Below, piece after piece: positions 1 to 11,042 of a stretch of DNA of 14,788 nucleotides; within the stretch, counting starts at the first letter, position 1; the number at the start of each line of letters is the position of its first letter. The stretch is taken from contig JAWOBP010000171.1 in the NCBI GenBank assembly GCA_046484285.1, forward strand, positions 1-14,788, in the 5' to 3' direction. The stretch is from CAZHCG01 sp046484285. GTDB lineage: Bacteria; Myxococcota_A; Polyangia; JAAYKL01. The notes beneath the pieces are model-generated. The model saw only the letters and a list, made by a program, of their open reading frames with translations, ran no database searches and was not told where the DNA came from. The translations under genes and the position numbers were made by a program.

Positions 1-300
1 GTCGTCGACCCGGATTGCCTGGACTACACCTGCAAGGAAGACGATCCCGAATGCAGTCCCTGTCTGCATCTCGAGGGGCCGGACGACGATCCGCCAGGAT
101 GCTTCTGGGTACCGGAGCTGCGCGGGCCTTGCGCGATGTCGGATTCACCATACCAGTCCTACTGGTCGGTATCTCCCTACACCCACGACCCGGACTACGC
201 CTGGATGGTCTACTTCCCGGCCGCTGCGGTGGTCGACGGCGAGGTCGAATCCAAGGCCCTCGTGCGCTGCGTGCGCGACGGGTCGGGAGGCCCCGACTGA
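1..300 (+). CDS. C-terminal fragment of a Lcl/DUF1566 domain protein (5' end outside window)
   Basis: Frame 1 is open from the first base to a TGA at 298-300, giving 99 residues with no start in view. The last part reads YQSYWSVSPY, then DYAWMVYFP, a short variable stretch, and ALVRCVRDG. A Trp-Ser pair, an aromatic 'AW.V.F' strand and a terminal 'VRCVR' make the usual ending of the Lcl C-terminal (DUF1566) fold, common in secreted or surface proteins of Deltaproteobacteria and related groups. The upstream portion is Cys- and Asp-rich (six Cys in the first 45 residues), which fits an extracytoplasmic protein. The function of the family is poorly defined; Legionella Lcl is a collagen-like adhesin. 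The family call is by pattern recognition only. No clear hairpin terminator was seen after the stop. Confidence 0.7.
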   Translation, partial: VVDPDCLDYTCKEDDPECSPCLHLEGPDDDPPGCFWVPELRGPCAMSDSPYQSYWSVSPYTHDPDYAWMVYFPAAAVVDGEVESKALVRCVRDGSGGPD

Positions 301-472
301 GCATCCGCTGCTCGTTCGGCACTTTTCCATCTCCACTCCCTGGTGGCGCCTTCATCGTCGCAAAAGACGATGGTCAAACGAAAAAAGGTGGTTTCCGGGT
401 GACAATCGAAACCGCTTTGATCCGGCCTCCAGCCGCCGTACACTCTGGTCGAACCAACTCCGGAGGGACGAG
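301..472. other. Intergenic region upstream of prkA
   Basis: This 172-bp gap lies between the Lcl-type gene and prkA. Its last 60 bp contain a possible promoter and a good ribosome binding site (GGAGGG at 462-467, 5 nt before the ATG). It is more A-rich around 361-390 than the neighbouring genes. No RNA gene or convincing terminator hairpin was seen. Confidence 0.6.
417..444 (+). promoter_or_regulatory. Possible sigma-70-type promoter for the prkA operon
   Basis: TTGATC at 417-422 is followed after 16 bp by TACACT at 439-444. Each resembles a housekeeping -35 or -10 hexamer with a mismatch or two. Transcription would start near 451, about 20 nt before the start codon. In enterobacteria the homologous gene yeaG is part of the general stress response, but nothing here identifies which sigma factor would be used. 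This is inference from consensus matching only. Confidence 0.3.
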
Positions 473-3626
<3,154 letters not shown>

Positions 3627-3630
3627 GGTG

Positions 3631-5163
3631 ATGAAGGCCTACTGGCGACGAGCCACCGGCGGGCTGCCGCGCTACCTGCGGGAGATCCAGCAGGAGATCG
3701 AAAGCTACGTGTGCGATTTCGGGCTGGACTTCTTCACCACCCACTTCGAGGTGGTCAGCTACGACGAGATGAACGAGATTGCCGCCTACGGCGGGTTTCC
3801 GACCCGCTACCCGCACTGGCGCTTCGGGATGGAGTACGACCGGATGAAGAAGTCCAGCACGTACGGCCTGTCGAAGATCTACGAGATGGTGATCAACAAC
3901 GATCCGTCCACCGCCTACCTGCTGGAGGGCAACTCGCTCGTCGACCAGAAGCTGGTGATGGCGCACGTCTTCGCCCACTGCGACTTCTTCAAGAACAACG
4001 CCTGGTTCGAGCACACCAACCGCCACATGATAGACGAGATGGCCAACCACGCCGCCAGGGTGCGCGGCTACGCCGACCGCTACGGAACCGAGCGGGTCGA
4101 GGATCTCGTCGACCGCTGCCTGTCGATCGACAACCTGATCGACATCCACGACCCACCGCGCGCCCACGATCCCGCAGGCGCGGAGCACGGCGCCGAGAGC
4201 GACGTCGACGAGCGGACGCTCGGCGAGGGCGACGTGCCGCGCCTGCGCGCCAAGCCCTACATGGAGCACTACATCAATCCCCCCGAGTTCATCGAGCGGC
4301 AAAGGGAGAGGATGGAGCAGCAGACAGCCGCCGGCGAGAAGTTCCCCGCCGAGCCGGTCCGCGACGTGATCGGCTTTCTGATGGTCCACGCTCCGCTCAA
4401 GTCCTGGGAGCGCGGCGTGATGGAGATCGTGCGCGAGGAGGCCTACTACTTCGCGCCGCAGGCGCAGACCAAGATCCTCAACGAGGGCTGGGCGACCTAC
4501 TGGCACTCCCGCGTGATGACCGAGCGGGCGCTCGACACCTCGGAGATCGTCGACTACGCGGACCACGCCTCGATGGTCACCTCCAGCTCGGGGCCCCAGC
4601 TCAACCCCTACAAGCTGGGCGTCGAGCTGCTGCGGCACGTCGAGCGGCGCTGGGACCAGGGGCGCTTCGGCAAGGAGTGGGAGGAGTGCGACGATCTCGA
4701 TGCCCGCGCCGAGTGGGATACCGATGCCGGGCTCGGCTCGGAGAAGCTTATGCAGGTGCGCAGGACGCACAACGACCTGACCTTCATCGACGAGTTTTTG
4801 ACCGAGGACTTCGTGCGCGAGCAGAGGCTGTTCTCCTTCGGCTACAACCCGCGGCATCGGCGCTGGGAGGTGGAGTCCCGGCAGTTCGCCGACGTCAAGA
4901 ACAGGCTGCTGACGCAACTGACCAACATGGGGCATCCCGTGATCCGGCTCGTCGACGCCAACCACGCCAATCGACAGGAGCTGTTGCTCGAGCACGATCA
5001 CCAGGGGATGGATCTCGATCCCGGCTACGCGCGGGCCGTGCTGGAAAACATCCAGCGGATCTGGAAACGGCCGGTCTCGATCCTGACGCGCGCCCAGGAC
5101 GAGCCGATCGCCGCCCGTTTCGACGGCGAGCAGTACTCGGAGGAGAAGATCTCCGGCGCTTGA
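3631..5163 (+). CDS. spoVR: SpoVR family protein (YcgB-like)
   Basis: This 510-residue protein matches the usual length of E. coli YcgB (510). Recognisable SpoVR blocks are RYPHWRFG near residue 53, HVFAHCDFFKNN near 111, a central NEGWATYWH, and an LRH-containing segment. The family is needed for spore cortex formation in Bacillus but is also widespread in non-sporulating Proteobacteria, in the same operon as PrkA and YeaH. Its molecular function is unknown. The start is ambiguous: a GTG at 3628 lies directly before the ATG at 3631. The ATG is preferred because GGAGG at 3619-3623 then has a 7-nt spacer. It sits 4 nt after the DUF444 stop, clearly in one operon. The gene ends 6 bp from the convergent tyrosine kinase gene. 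Confidence 0.94.
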   Translation: MKAYWRRATGGLPRYLREIQQEIESYVCDFGLDFFTTHFEVVSYDEMNEIAAYGGFPTRYPHWRFGMEYDRMKKSSTYGLSKIYEMVINNDPSTAYLLEGNSLVDQKLVMAHVFAHCDFFKNNAWFEHTNRHMIDEMANHAARVRGYADRYGTERVEDLVDRCLSIDNLIDIHDPPRAHDPAGAEHGAESDVDERTLGEGDVPRLRAKPYMEHYINPPEFIERQRERMEQQTAAGEKFPAEPVRDVIGFLMVHAPLKSWERGVMEIVREEAYYFAPQAQTKILNEGWATYWHSRVMTERALDTSEIVDYADHASMVTSSSGPQLNPYKLGVELLRHVERRWDQGRFGKEWEECDDLDARAEWDTDAGLGSEKLMQVRRTHNDLTFIDEFLTEDFVREQRLFSFGYNPRHRRWEVESRQFADVKNRLLTQLTNMGHPVIRLVDANHANRQELLLEHDHQGMDLDPGYARAVLENIQRIWKRPVSILTRAQDEPIAARFDGEQYSEEKISGA

Positions 5164-5169
5164 GCGCGG

Positions 5170-7503
5170 TCAGCCGGTTCCGGTGGGGTGCTCCTCGGGC
5201 TCGGAAGAACCGCGCTCGCTGTCCGAGCCGTAGTACTCCCCGTACTTCTTGTAATAGTAGTAGTAGTGGCGCCCGTAGCGGCGGTTTTGCAGATCGAGAT
5301 CGTTGAGCACCGCGCCCAGGATCTCCGAGTCGATGTCGCGCAACACGCCGGCGGCGTGCTTGACCGAGTCGCGGGTAGTGCTCAGGCTCTTGAGGATCAG
5401 GACAGTGCCGTCCACCGACTTGGAGAGGATCGCGGCGTCGGTGACCACGCCCACCGGCGGCGAGTCGAAGATGACCCGATCGTAGCGCGCGCTCAGATCG
5501 TCGACCACGCGGTGGAAGGCGTCTGTGTGCAGCAGCTCGGCCGGGTTGGGCGGCGTGGGGCCGCACATCAGCAGGTCGAGGTCGGGTACGCCGCTTTCCA
5601 CGATCGAGTCCTCGGCCGTGCTCTCTTTCAGGATCATCGTCGAGATGCCCCGGTTGTTGCGCCGCACGCCGAACGCCTTGTGGATCCTGGGGCGCCGCAT
5701 GTCGGTGTCGACCAGCAGCACCCGCGAGCCGGACTGGGCCATCACGATCGCCAGGTTGGCGGCCACGGTCGTCTTGCCCTCCTGCGGGGAGGGGCTGGTG
5801 ATCAGAATACGGCGCACCGGCCGATCGGCGGTCATGAACAGCAGGTTGGTCCGGATCGAGCGCAGGCTCTCGGCGACCTGCGACTTGGGTTTTTCGTGCA
5901 CGAAGATGTCGTGCGGCACCTGTTCGTCGCTCTTCCTGGCCGCGGGCTTGCGCCGCTTCCGCTTGCGGCGCGATCCCTTGCCGTAGCTCGAGTAGTAGCC
6001 GCTGCCAACCGAGGAATCGATCGACGGCACGATTCCCAAGAAGGGCAGCCCCAGATTCTCGATATCCTCCTGGGTCTTGATCGTGCGATCGACGAACTCC
6101 AGCATCACCGCCAGGCCCACGCCCGCGATCAGGCCGAAAACCAAGGCCAGCGCCAGGTTGAGGGGTACGCGGGGCTTGATCGGCGCCTCGGGAAGCAGCG
6201 CCGCGTCCAGGGTCTCGACGTTGTTGACGCGCAGCAGCCGCGAGAGGTCCGCCTCCTGGGTGCGCCCCAGCAGCAGGTCGAAGATCTTCTCGTTGTTGTC
6301 GCGTTTGCGCGAGAGCCGGTTGTAATCGATCTCCTTCTGGTTGAGCTCCAGCGCCTGCTGGCGCAGGTCCTCGAGCGTCGACTCGAAGCCGGCTTCGGTG
6401 GCGCGGGCCGCGGACAGCTCGGCGTCGACTGCGGCGATGATATTCTTCACCTCGCGGTCGATGTCCTTTTCGATTCGCCTTATCTTGGTCTTGATCTCGA
6501 TGATCGAGGGATGATTGGCGCCGTAGCGCTCGGAGAGCTCTCCGTACTCCTGGCTCAGCTCGGCGTAGCGCTGCTTGAACTGCTGGATCAGCGGGCTGGC
6601 GTTGAGCGACTCCAGTGGAATCGCCATCGGGTCTTCCACGTCGGCGGCCTCGGAGATCGCCTTCTTGCGCGATTGCAGCTCGATCCGGCGCGCGCGCGCC
6701 TCGGTCAGCTTGGTCGCGGCCTCGCCCATCTGCGCGGTGACGATGTTCTGCCGATCCTCGAGCGAGACCGAGAGGATACCGTTCTCGCGCTTGTAGTCGT
6801 AGAGCTTCTCTTCGGAAGAGACCAGCTTCTCGCGCACGTCGTCGAGCTGGTCTGAGAGCCAGTCGACCGCGTCGACCGTGCTTTTCAGCATCGTCTCCAG
6901 GTTGCGGTCGAGGTAGGCCTGGGCCAGCGCGTTCGAGTAGAGCTGCGCCCGCTCGGGGCTGGGGCTGTCCACGTGGATCTCCACCAGCCGCGAATCCTTG
7001 ACCGGCTCCACGGTGGTCATCCCCTGCAGCACGCTGGTGGCTTCGTTCACCGAGACCGGCTCGAACTGGTCGATCTTCTCCGGCGGCACGCCCAGGAACT
7101 GCGGGTCCTCGTTGAGGCCGTACTCGCGGACGACGCGCGAGGCGACGTCCCGGCTCTCGATGATGCGGTACTGCGTCTCGTAGTACTCGACATTGGACCA
7201 GAAGGAGCCGGTGCCCATCTCGACCACGTCCTCGACGTCCTTGCCCAGCACCTGCGGGGCCTGCGTCTCGATCCGGATCGTGGTGGTGGCGCGGTAGATC
7301 TTGGTCATGCGCAGCGTGATGAAAGCCGCCAGCCCGACCGCGACGACCACGCACAGCGAGATCAGCAGCCAGCGGCGGCGCAGGATGCGCAGATACTCCC
7401 AGACGTCGATCCCCGACTCCTCGGGAGCGACCGCGACCGGCGAGACGGGCACCAGCGAAGCGCCCTGAACCGTCGGCTGCCTGGTCTCGTCGTGGTTGCT
7501 CAT
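5170..7503 (-). CDS. Wzc/ExoP-type polysaccharide chain-length regulator and tyrosine autokinase
   Basis: This 777-residue inner-membrane protein has, in order: a short cytoplasmic N-terminus, a Wzz-type start (VWEYLRILRRRW), TM1 at about 45-64, a long coiled-coil periplasmic region (about 205-435), a Pro-rich TM2 at about 446-468, and a BY-kinase domain. Kinase motifs are EX2RX2R at 545-551, Walker A (PQEGKTT, 573-579), Walker A' (VLLVDTDMRRP, 595-605) and Walker B (VIFDSPP, 677-683). The tail has nine tyrosines between 743 and 758, the usual autophosphorylation cluster. The family controls export and chain length of capsule, exopolysaccharide or O-antigen through phosphorylation cycles. The ATG at 7503 was chosen because an upstream TTG (7623) would add an unfamiliar Arg/Ala-rich stretch before the Wzz domain. 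An unusually basic linker lies at 511-524. No partner outer-membrane exporter or phosphatase is in view. Confidence 0.93.
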   Translation of the reverse strand: MSNHDETRQPTVQGASLVPVSPVAVAPEESGIDVWEYLRILRRRWLLISLCVVVAVGLAAFITLRMTKIYRATTTIRIETQAPQVLGKDVEDVVEMGTGSFWSNVEYYETQYRIIESRDVASRVVREYGLNEDPQFLGVPPEKIDQFEPVSVNEATSVLQGMTTVEPVKDSRLVEIHVDSPSPERAQLYSNALAQAYLDRNLETMLKSTVDAVDWLSDQLDDVREKLVSSEEKLYDYKRENGILSVSLEDRQNIVTAQMGEAATKLTEARARRIELQSRKKAISEAADVEDPMAIPLESLNASPLIQQFKQRYAELSQEYGELSERYGANHPSIIEIKTKIRRIEKDIDREVKNIIAAVDAELSAARATEAGFESTLEDLRQQALELNQKEIDYNRLSRKRDNNEKIFDLLLGRTQEADLSRLLRVNNVETLDAALLPEAPIKPRVPLNLALALVFGLIAGVGLAVMLEFVDRTIKTQEDIENLGLPFLGIVPSIDSSVGSGYYSSYGKGSRRKRKRRKPAARKSDEQVPHDIFVHEKPKSQVAESLRSIRTNLLFMTADRPVRRILITSPSPQEGKTTVAANLAIVMAQSGSRVLLVDTDMRRPRIHKAFGVRRNNRGISTMILKESTAEDSIVESGVPDLDLLMCGPTPPNPAELLHTDAFHRVVDDLSARYDRVIFDSPPVGVVTDAAILSKSVDGTVLILKSLSTTRDSVKHAAGVLRDIDSEILGAVLNDLDLQNRRYGRHYYYYYKKYGEYYGSDSERGSSEPEEHPTGTG

Positions 7504-7619
7504 CTCACTTCCCAATTTCGTGCGAAGCGCCGGGAGGCTAGCGCCTCCGGGCGCAGACCGCAATCCCCGGCGCACGAAACATGCCGCCCAAAGTGGGTTG
7601 TCGGCCGCTCGCCGTTCGT
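7504..7619 (-). promoter_or_regulatory. Structured leader between the ligase and tyrosine kinase genes
   Basis: This 116-bp gap contains a nested inverted repeat. The inner arms, 7527-7538 and 7543-7554, pair over 12 positions with one G-G mismatch around a 4-nt loop. The outer arms, TTTCGTGCG at 7516-7524 and its exact reverse complement at 7571-7579, enclose the inner hairpin. On the minus-strand transcript the structure ends about 12 nt before the kinase start codon, next to the likely ribosome binding site (GGGAAG). No T-run follows it on either strand, so a simple intrinsic terminator is unlikely. A role in translation control, attenuation or mRNA processing is inferred. Confidence 0.5.
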
Positions 7620-10118
7620 TCAATGTAGTTTAGAGGATTTGCCGCGGGTCCGCATCTCCAGCTTTTTCAGCCGCTTGCCCCAGTCTCGTTCCGGCTCGAG
7701 CGCATTGAGCTTGCGCAGAGCTTCCAGGGCTCGCGGGACGTCTCCGTGCTTCTCGGCCAGATCGGCGATCTTCTTCAACAGGGCGGTATCGCCCGGACGC
7801 AGCGAGTGCGCCTTCCGGTAGCGGGCCAGCGCCGCCCGCACGCGTCCCTGGACCAGCTCCAGGTCTCCCGCGAGGCGAATCGCCGCCGCCCGATCGCGCA
7901 CGGTGATCGCCGTGGTCTTCAAGCGGGCCGCGGTCTGCATCGCCGCCTCGTGGTCGCCCGCCCGCTGCTGGGCGCGGGCCAGCCTGCGCAGCAGCGACTC
8001 GTCCCTCGGGTTCCGGCGCAGCGCGGCGCTCAGGGCGTCGACCGCCTTTTCGGGCTCGCCGGAACGCCGGTGGATCTCGGCGGCCAGCATCGCCGCGGCG
8101 GCGCTCTTGTCCGGAACGTCTTCCAGGCGGCGGGCCAGGCGCAGCGCCTTTTCGTGCTCGCCGCGGCGAGAGAGGCGCCGGGCGTGGCGGGCCAGCGAGC
8201 GGGGATGGAGAGGATCGACGCCCAGCACCGCCAGATCGGCGGCCTCGGCCTCTTCGTCCAGATTGCGCCGCGCCAGGGCGTCGGCCAGGGCGTTCCACAG
8301 CGGAACCTCGTCCTCCGGCTCGCGGGCGAAATCCTCGAGGCTCTCGAAGCTCGGGGAGGCGCGCACCAGCAGATCGGCGGCGTGGCGGGCCAGGCCCGGG
8401 TCGTTGCGGGCCGCCAGGCACAGCTCCAGCATCGCTTGGTCGAGGTTGCCCATGCTTAGCACCACCCGTCCGGCGTGGAAGTGCGCCGCCGCCGAGGAGG
8501 GGTTGATCTCCAGCGCCCGGGAGAGCCAGACCAGCGGCCGTCCCTCTCCGGAGCGGAACGCCTCCACCCCGGCGATGAACGGGATGTACCAGGAGGCCGG
8601 GTGACGTTCGATCGTTGCGCGCAGGCGGTCTCGAGAAAAAGCCCTCCGGTCGCCGCGGGCGAAGTCGGCCAGCAGCCGCCGCTCCTCGGCGTCCACGCTG
8701 TGCGGCGAGGCCCACAGCCCGACCGCCAGCCCCACGCCCAGCGCCGCTGCGGCCAGGACGTGCAGGATCGGCTGTGGAACTCGCCGTCGGGTGCGAACCG
8801 GCCGGCCCGAGGTGGGGCTGCGTTCTCCGCCCTGGATCGCCGCCAGGATCGCCACCGCGATCACGGCCACGCCGGGAATCTCCACGTTGAAATCGACCAG
8901 GTTGTGGATTCCGAATCCCACCAGAGCCGCCAGCCCGGCCACGTGCGCGGCTCGTCGCGGCGGCGCCAGCAGGCGGCGCGTCGCCACTACCGCGAACCCG
9001 ACCAGCACCGCGGCTCCGACCGGGATGCCGTAGTCGGCCAGCAGCTGGACCACGGCGTTCTCGGCGTGGGTGAAGGTCACGTTCGCGGCCCAGTCGCTGA
9101 CCAGGGGGAAGCCGACCCAGAAGGCCCCCCGCCCCGCGCCGAACGCCCAGAAGCGCTCGATCAGCGGCATTCCCTCGCCCAGCATTTCGATCTTGCGATG
9201 GCTGCCGCCGACGAACTCCCCGATGATCGCGTCCTGGGCGGCGAAAATGCCCAGCGCCAGTGAGAGCGCCAGCCCGAGCGGCAGCCAGGCGACCTGTCTC
9301 CAGCCCTCCTCGCTGTGCTTTTTCCTCGCGCGCTGTACCAGCATCAGCGCGACGAACACCAGCTGCGCCGCGACGAACGCGGCGATGCCGCCCCGCGAGA
9401 GCGTCAGCAGCAGCGCGCCTCCAACCAGCGCGGCGAGAAAGACCATTGGTAGGCGATGACTTTGATCCGCAGCCGAGATCGCGCGGCCGATCGCGATGCA
9501 GGCGCACAATCCCAGCAGGGCGGCCATGTGGTTCTCGTTGATCAGCGGAGCGCTGATCCGCTCGGCGCTGGTGCGCAGGTGCATCGGCTCGTAGAAACCG
9601 TAGACCGAGTCGAGCAGCAAAACCTTGTGCGCGAGCAGCACCGCGGCGGCGGAGACCCCGGCGGCGATGATGGTGCTCAGCACGAAAGACGAGCCCTGGC
9701 GGCGGCTCCAGGCAAGGCAGGACCAGTAGACCGCCAGGTAGAGCAGCAGCTTGCCCAGTTCGGTCAGGGTAATCGGCACGTCGAGCGTGAGCGGCATCCA
9801 GCCCGGCCGGGCCGAGCCGAGCGGCTCCAGCGCGCGCGAGCGGACCTCGTGCGCAGCCGGAGAGATCAGCTCGACCAGGCCCGCCGGCAGCGGTACGAGC
9901 TGCAGCGCGGTGAACCCGATCATCAACAGGATCAGCCCGCCGGGCAGATCGAGACGCACGCTGCCCACGGTTCTGCGGTCGAGACCGAGGTAGGCCAGCA
10001 GGCCGGCCGCCAGCACGACGTAGACCGCCAGCACCGGTGCGTGCACCGCTCCCAGCGCCAGCGCCGGCGTGGCCAACACCAGCACCAGCAAGCCCTGGAT
10101 TACGAGTCGCCGGTCCAT
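7620..10118 (-). CDS. O-antigen ligase/polymerase family membrane protein with C-terminal TPR domain
   Basis: This is an 832-residue protein. Residues 1-425 carry about ten hydrophobic segments with Wzy_C/O-antigen ligase landmarks: NENHMAALL (194-202), LTLSRGG (238-244), HAENAVVQLLADYG (351-364) in the large periplasmic loop region, and HNLVDFN (405-411). A further hydrophobic segment near 452-470 is followed by a long Ala/Arg/Leu-rich helical region (about 480-825) with several TPR-like repeats, for example around AAAHFHAG and HRRSGEPEKAVDAL. The family transfers or polymerises undecaprenyl-linked glycans in the periplasm; whether this one is a ligase or a polymerase cannot be told from sequence. 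The ATG at 10118 is preferred over a TTG at 10136, with GGGAGA about 10 nt upstream. It precedes the tyrosine kinase gene on the same strand. Confidence 0.88.
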   Translation of the reverse strand: MDRRLVIQGLLVLVLATPALALGAVHAPVLAVYVVLAAGLLAYLGLDRRTVGSVRLDLPGGLILLMIGFTALQLVPLPAGLVELISPAAHEVRSRALEPLGSARPGWMPLTLDVPITLTELGKLLLYLAVYWSCLAWSRRQGSSFVLSTIIAAGVSAAAVLLAHKVLLLDSVYGFYEPMHLRTSAERISAPLINENHMAALLGLCACIAIGRAISAADQSHRLPMVFLAALVGGALLLTLSRGGIAAFVAAQLVFVALMLVQRARKKHSEEGWRQVAWLPLGLALSLALGIFAAQDAIIGEFVGGSHRKIEMLGEGMPLIERFWAFGAGRGAFWVGFPLVSDWAANVTFTHAENAVVQLLADYGIPVGAAVLVGFAVVATRRLLAPPRRAAHVAGLAALVGFGIHNLVDFNVEIPGVAVIAVAILAAIQGGERSPTSGRPVRTRRRVPQPILHVLAAAALGVGLAVGLWASPHSVDAEERRLLADFARGDRRAFSRDRLRATIERHPASWYIPFIAGVEAFRSGEGRPLVWLSRALEINPSSAAAHFHAGRVVLSMGNLDQAMLELCLAARNDPGLARHAADLLVRASPSFESLEDFAREPEDEVPLWNALADALARRNLDEEAEAADLAVLGVDPLHPRSLARHARRLSRRGEHEKALRLARRLEDVPDKSAAAAMLAAEIHRRSGEPEKAVDALSAALRRNPRDESLLRRLARAQQRAGDHEAAMQTAARLKTTAITVRDRAAAIRLAGDLELVQGRVRAALARYRKAHSLRPGDTALLKKIADLAEKHGDVPRALEALRKLNALEPERDWGKRLKKLEMRTRGKSSKLH

Positions 10119-10189
10119 CGCCTCCACTTCTCCCAACAGTTGCCGGCCGTGCGCCCGGCGATCACGAAAAACTTCGAGAAATCGAAACC

Positions 10190-10219
10190 AAGATACACCG
10201 ATTGGCGACCGTTTCCCAA
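10190..10219 (-). promoter_or_regulatory. Possible promoter for the ligase/tyrosine kinase pair
   Basis: On the minus strand, TTGGGA (10219-10214) is followed after 18 bp by TATCTT (10195-10190). Transcription would begin near 10183 and give a leader of about 65 nt. The leader includes a small GC hairpin (GCCGG at 10142-10146 with CCGGC at 10155-10159). Two copies of TTCTCGAA, at 10239-10232 and 10180-10173, flank the element. Consensus matching only. Confidence 0.3.
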
Positions 10220-10295
10220 CCCGGAGCTGCTTTCGAGAACGGGTGCGGTGTCGGTGAGCCGTTTCGATGAATCGCGAAAGAAGCCGGGGTGCCGA

Positions 10296-11042
10296 TCAGG
10301 ACAGGCCCAGGGAATCGATCACGTTCTCCAGGCAGGTCTCCACGTCGGTCGCGCAGGAGGGCATGGGGTACACGCAGTCGTCGGCCTGACCGATGTAGGG
10401 CTGGTCCAGCACCTTGAAGACCATGCTGTCGTCGCTCCAGAAGGAGTCCTCGCACTCCGACTGGGTGCCGCCCACGCACTGGACGAGGTACTCGCAGAAG
10501 TGAGTGCGGAACGCCTCGTTGGCCTGCTCCGGCTCCGCCTCCGTAGCCGCGGTCTCCAGGCAGATCTCGACCGCGGTGGGCGGCCCGCCGTCCGGCCCGG
10601 CGTCCTGCTCTTCGAAGTCCGCGCAGTCGGCGGCGGTCATGCACTGTGCGAATTCGTCCATGAAGTCCTCGATGAAGATCTCGACCAGCTGCTCGCAGTT
10701 GGACTGGAACTCGTCTATGTCCGAGGACGACGCGCCGCACGTGTTCATCAGGTAGTCCGAGATCTCGCCGCACGCGTCGTAAGAGGAGGTGTCCGTGTCG
10801 GCATCTGTGTCGGTGTCCGTGTCGGTGTCCGTGTCGGTGTCCGTGTCGGTGTCCGTGTCGGTGTCGGTATCCGAGTCGGAGTCAGCGTCCGTGTCGGCAT
10901 CGGTGTCCGTGTCCGTATCCGTGTCGGAATCCGCGTCGGTTCCTCCGTCCACGTCGTCGTCGTCGTCCCCGCAGGCCGCCAGCAGCGCGGCCGAGGCGAA
11001 GAGGATGGACCAGGTCAAGACAGCCAGATTCTTCTTTGACAT
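10296..11042 (-). CDS. Cys-rich secreted lipoprotein with Asp-Thr repeat linker
   Basis: This 248-residue protein starts MSKKNLAVLTW and has a hydrophobic signal ending in the lipobox LAAC, with Gly-Asp after the Cys. It is therefore probably lipidated and exported. A run of five Asp is followed by a linker of about 60 residues made almost wholly of alternating Asp and Thr/Ser/Ala. Next comes a domain of about 165 residues with 12 Cys, likely paired as disulfides, for which no family was recognised. Acidic TD-rich linkers of this kind recur in surface lipoproteins of Deltaproteobacteria. The ATG at 11042 is supported by a strong AAAGGAGGT at 11047-11055. It is divergent from the histidine kinase gene and lies 177 bp upstream of the ligase gene on the same strand. 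Its function is unknown. Confidence 0.85.
   Translation of the reverse strand: MSKKNLAVLTWSILFASAALLAACGDDDDDVDGGTDADSDTDTDTDTDADTDADSDSDTDTDTDTDTDTDTDTDTDTDTDADTDTSSYDACGEISDYLMNTCGASSSDIDEFQSNCEQLVEIFIEDFMDEFAQCMTAADCADFEEQDAGPDGGPPTAVEICLETAATEAEPEQANEAFRTHFCEYLVQCVGGTQSECEDSFWSDDSMVFKVLDQPYIGQADDCVYPMPSCATDVETCLENVIDSLGLS
10789..10941 (-). repeat. Hexanucleotide/dodecanucleotide tandem repeat encoding (Asp-Thr)n
   Basis: On the + strand the tract is built from GTGTCG, GTGTCC and close variants, read on the minus strand as GAC-ACN Asp-Thr codon pairs. A 12-bp unit (GTGTCGGTGTCC) is repeated about four times without change near 10812-10860. The outer copies are degenerate (Ala or Ser instead of Thr). 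All units are multiples of 6 bp, so copy-number changes would keep the frame. A short GAC run (Asp5) lies just beyond, near 10951-10965. Confidence 0.9.

Noticed and set aside
5156..5167. Bidirectional terminator between the convergent genes
   Set aside because: The stem is 4 bp with no T-tract on either strand.
7504..7623. Tyrosine kinase starting at the upstream TTG (7623)
   Set aside because: The added residues are Arg/Ala/Pro-rich and unlike any Wzz N-terminus, and they cover the structured leader. The ATG at 7503 gives a normal protein.
8615..9541. Several + strand open frames opposite the ligase gene
   Set aside because: Composition is Arg/Pro/Ser-rich with no motifs; they are shadows of the membrane protein and TPR coding sequence.
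10119..10136. Ligase starting at TTG 10136 or GTG 10127
   Set aside because: An ATG at 10118 directly precedes the first hydrophobic segment and has a purine-rich ribosome binding site upstream.
10789..10941. Possible CRISPR or minisatellite array
   Set aside because: The units are 6-12 bp and contiguous, with no spacers, and lie inside a coding frame.
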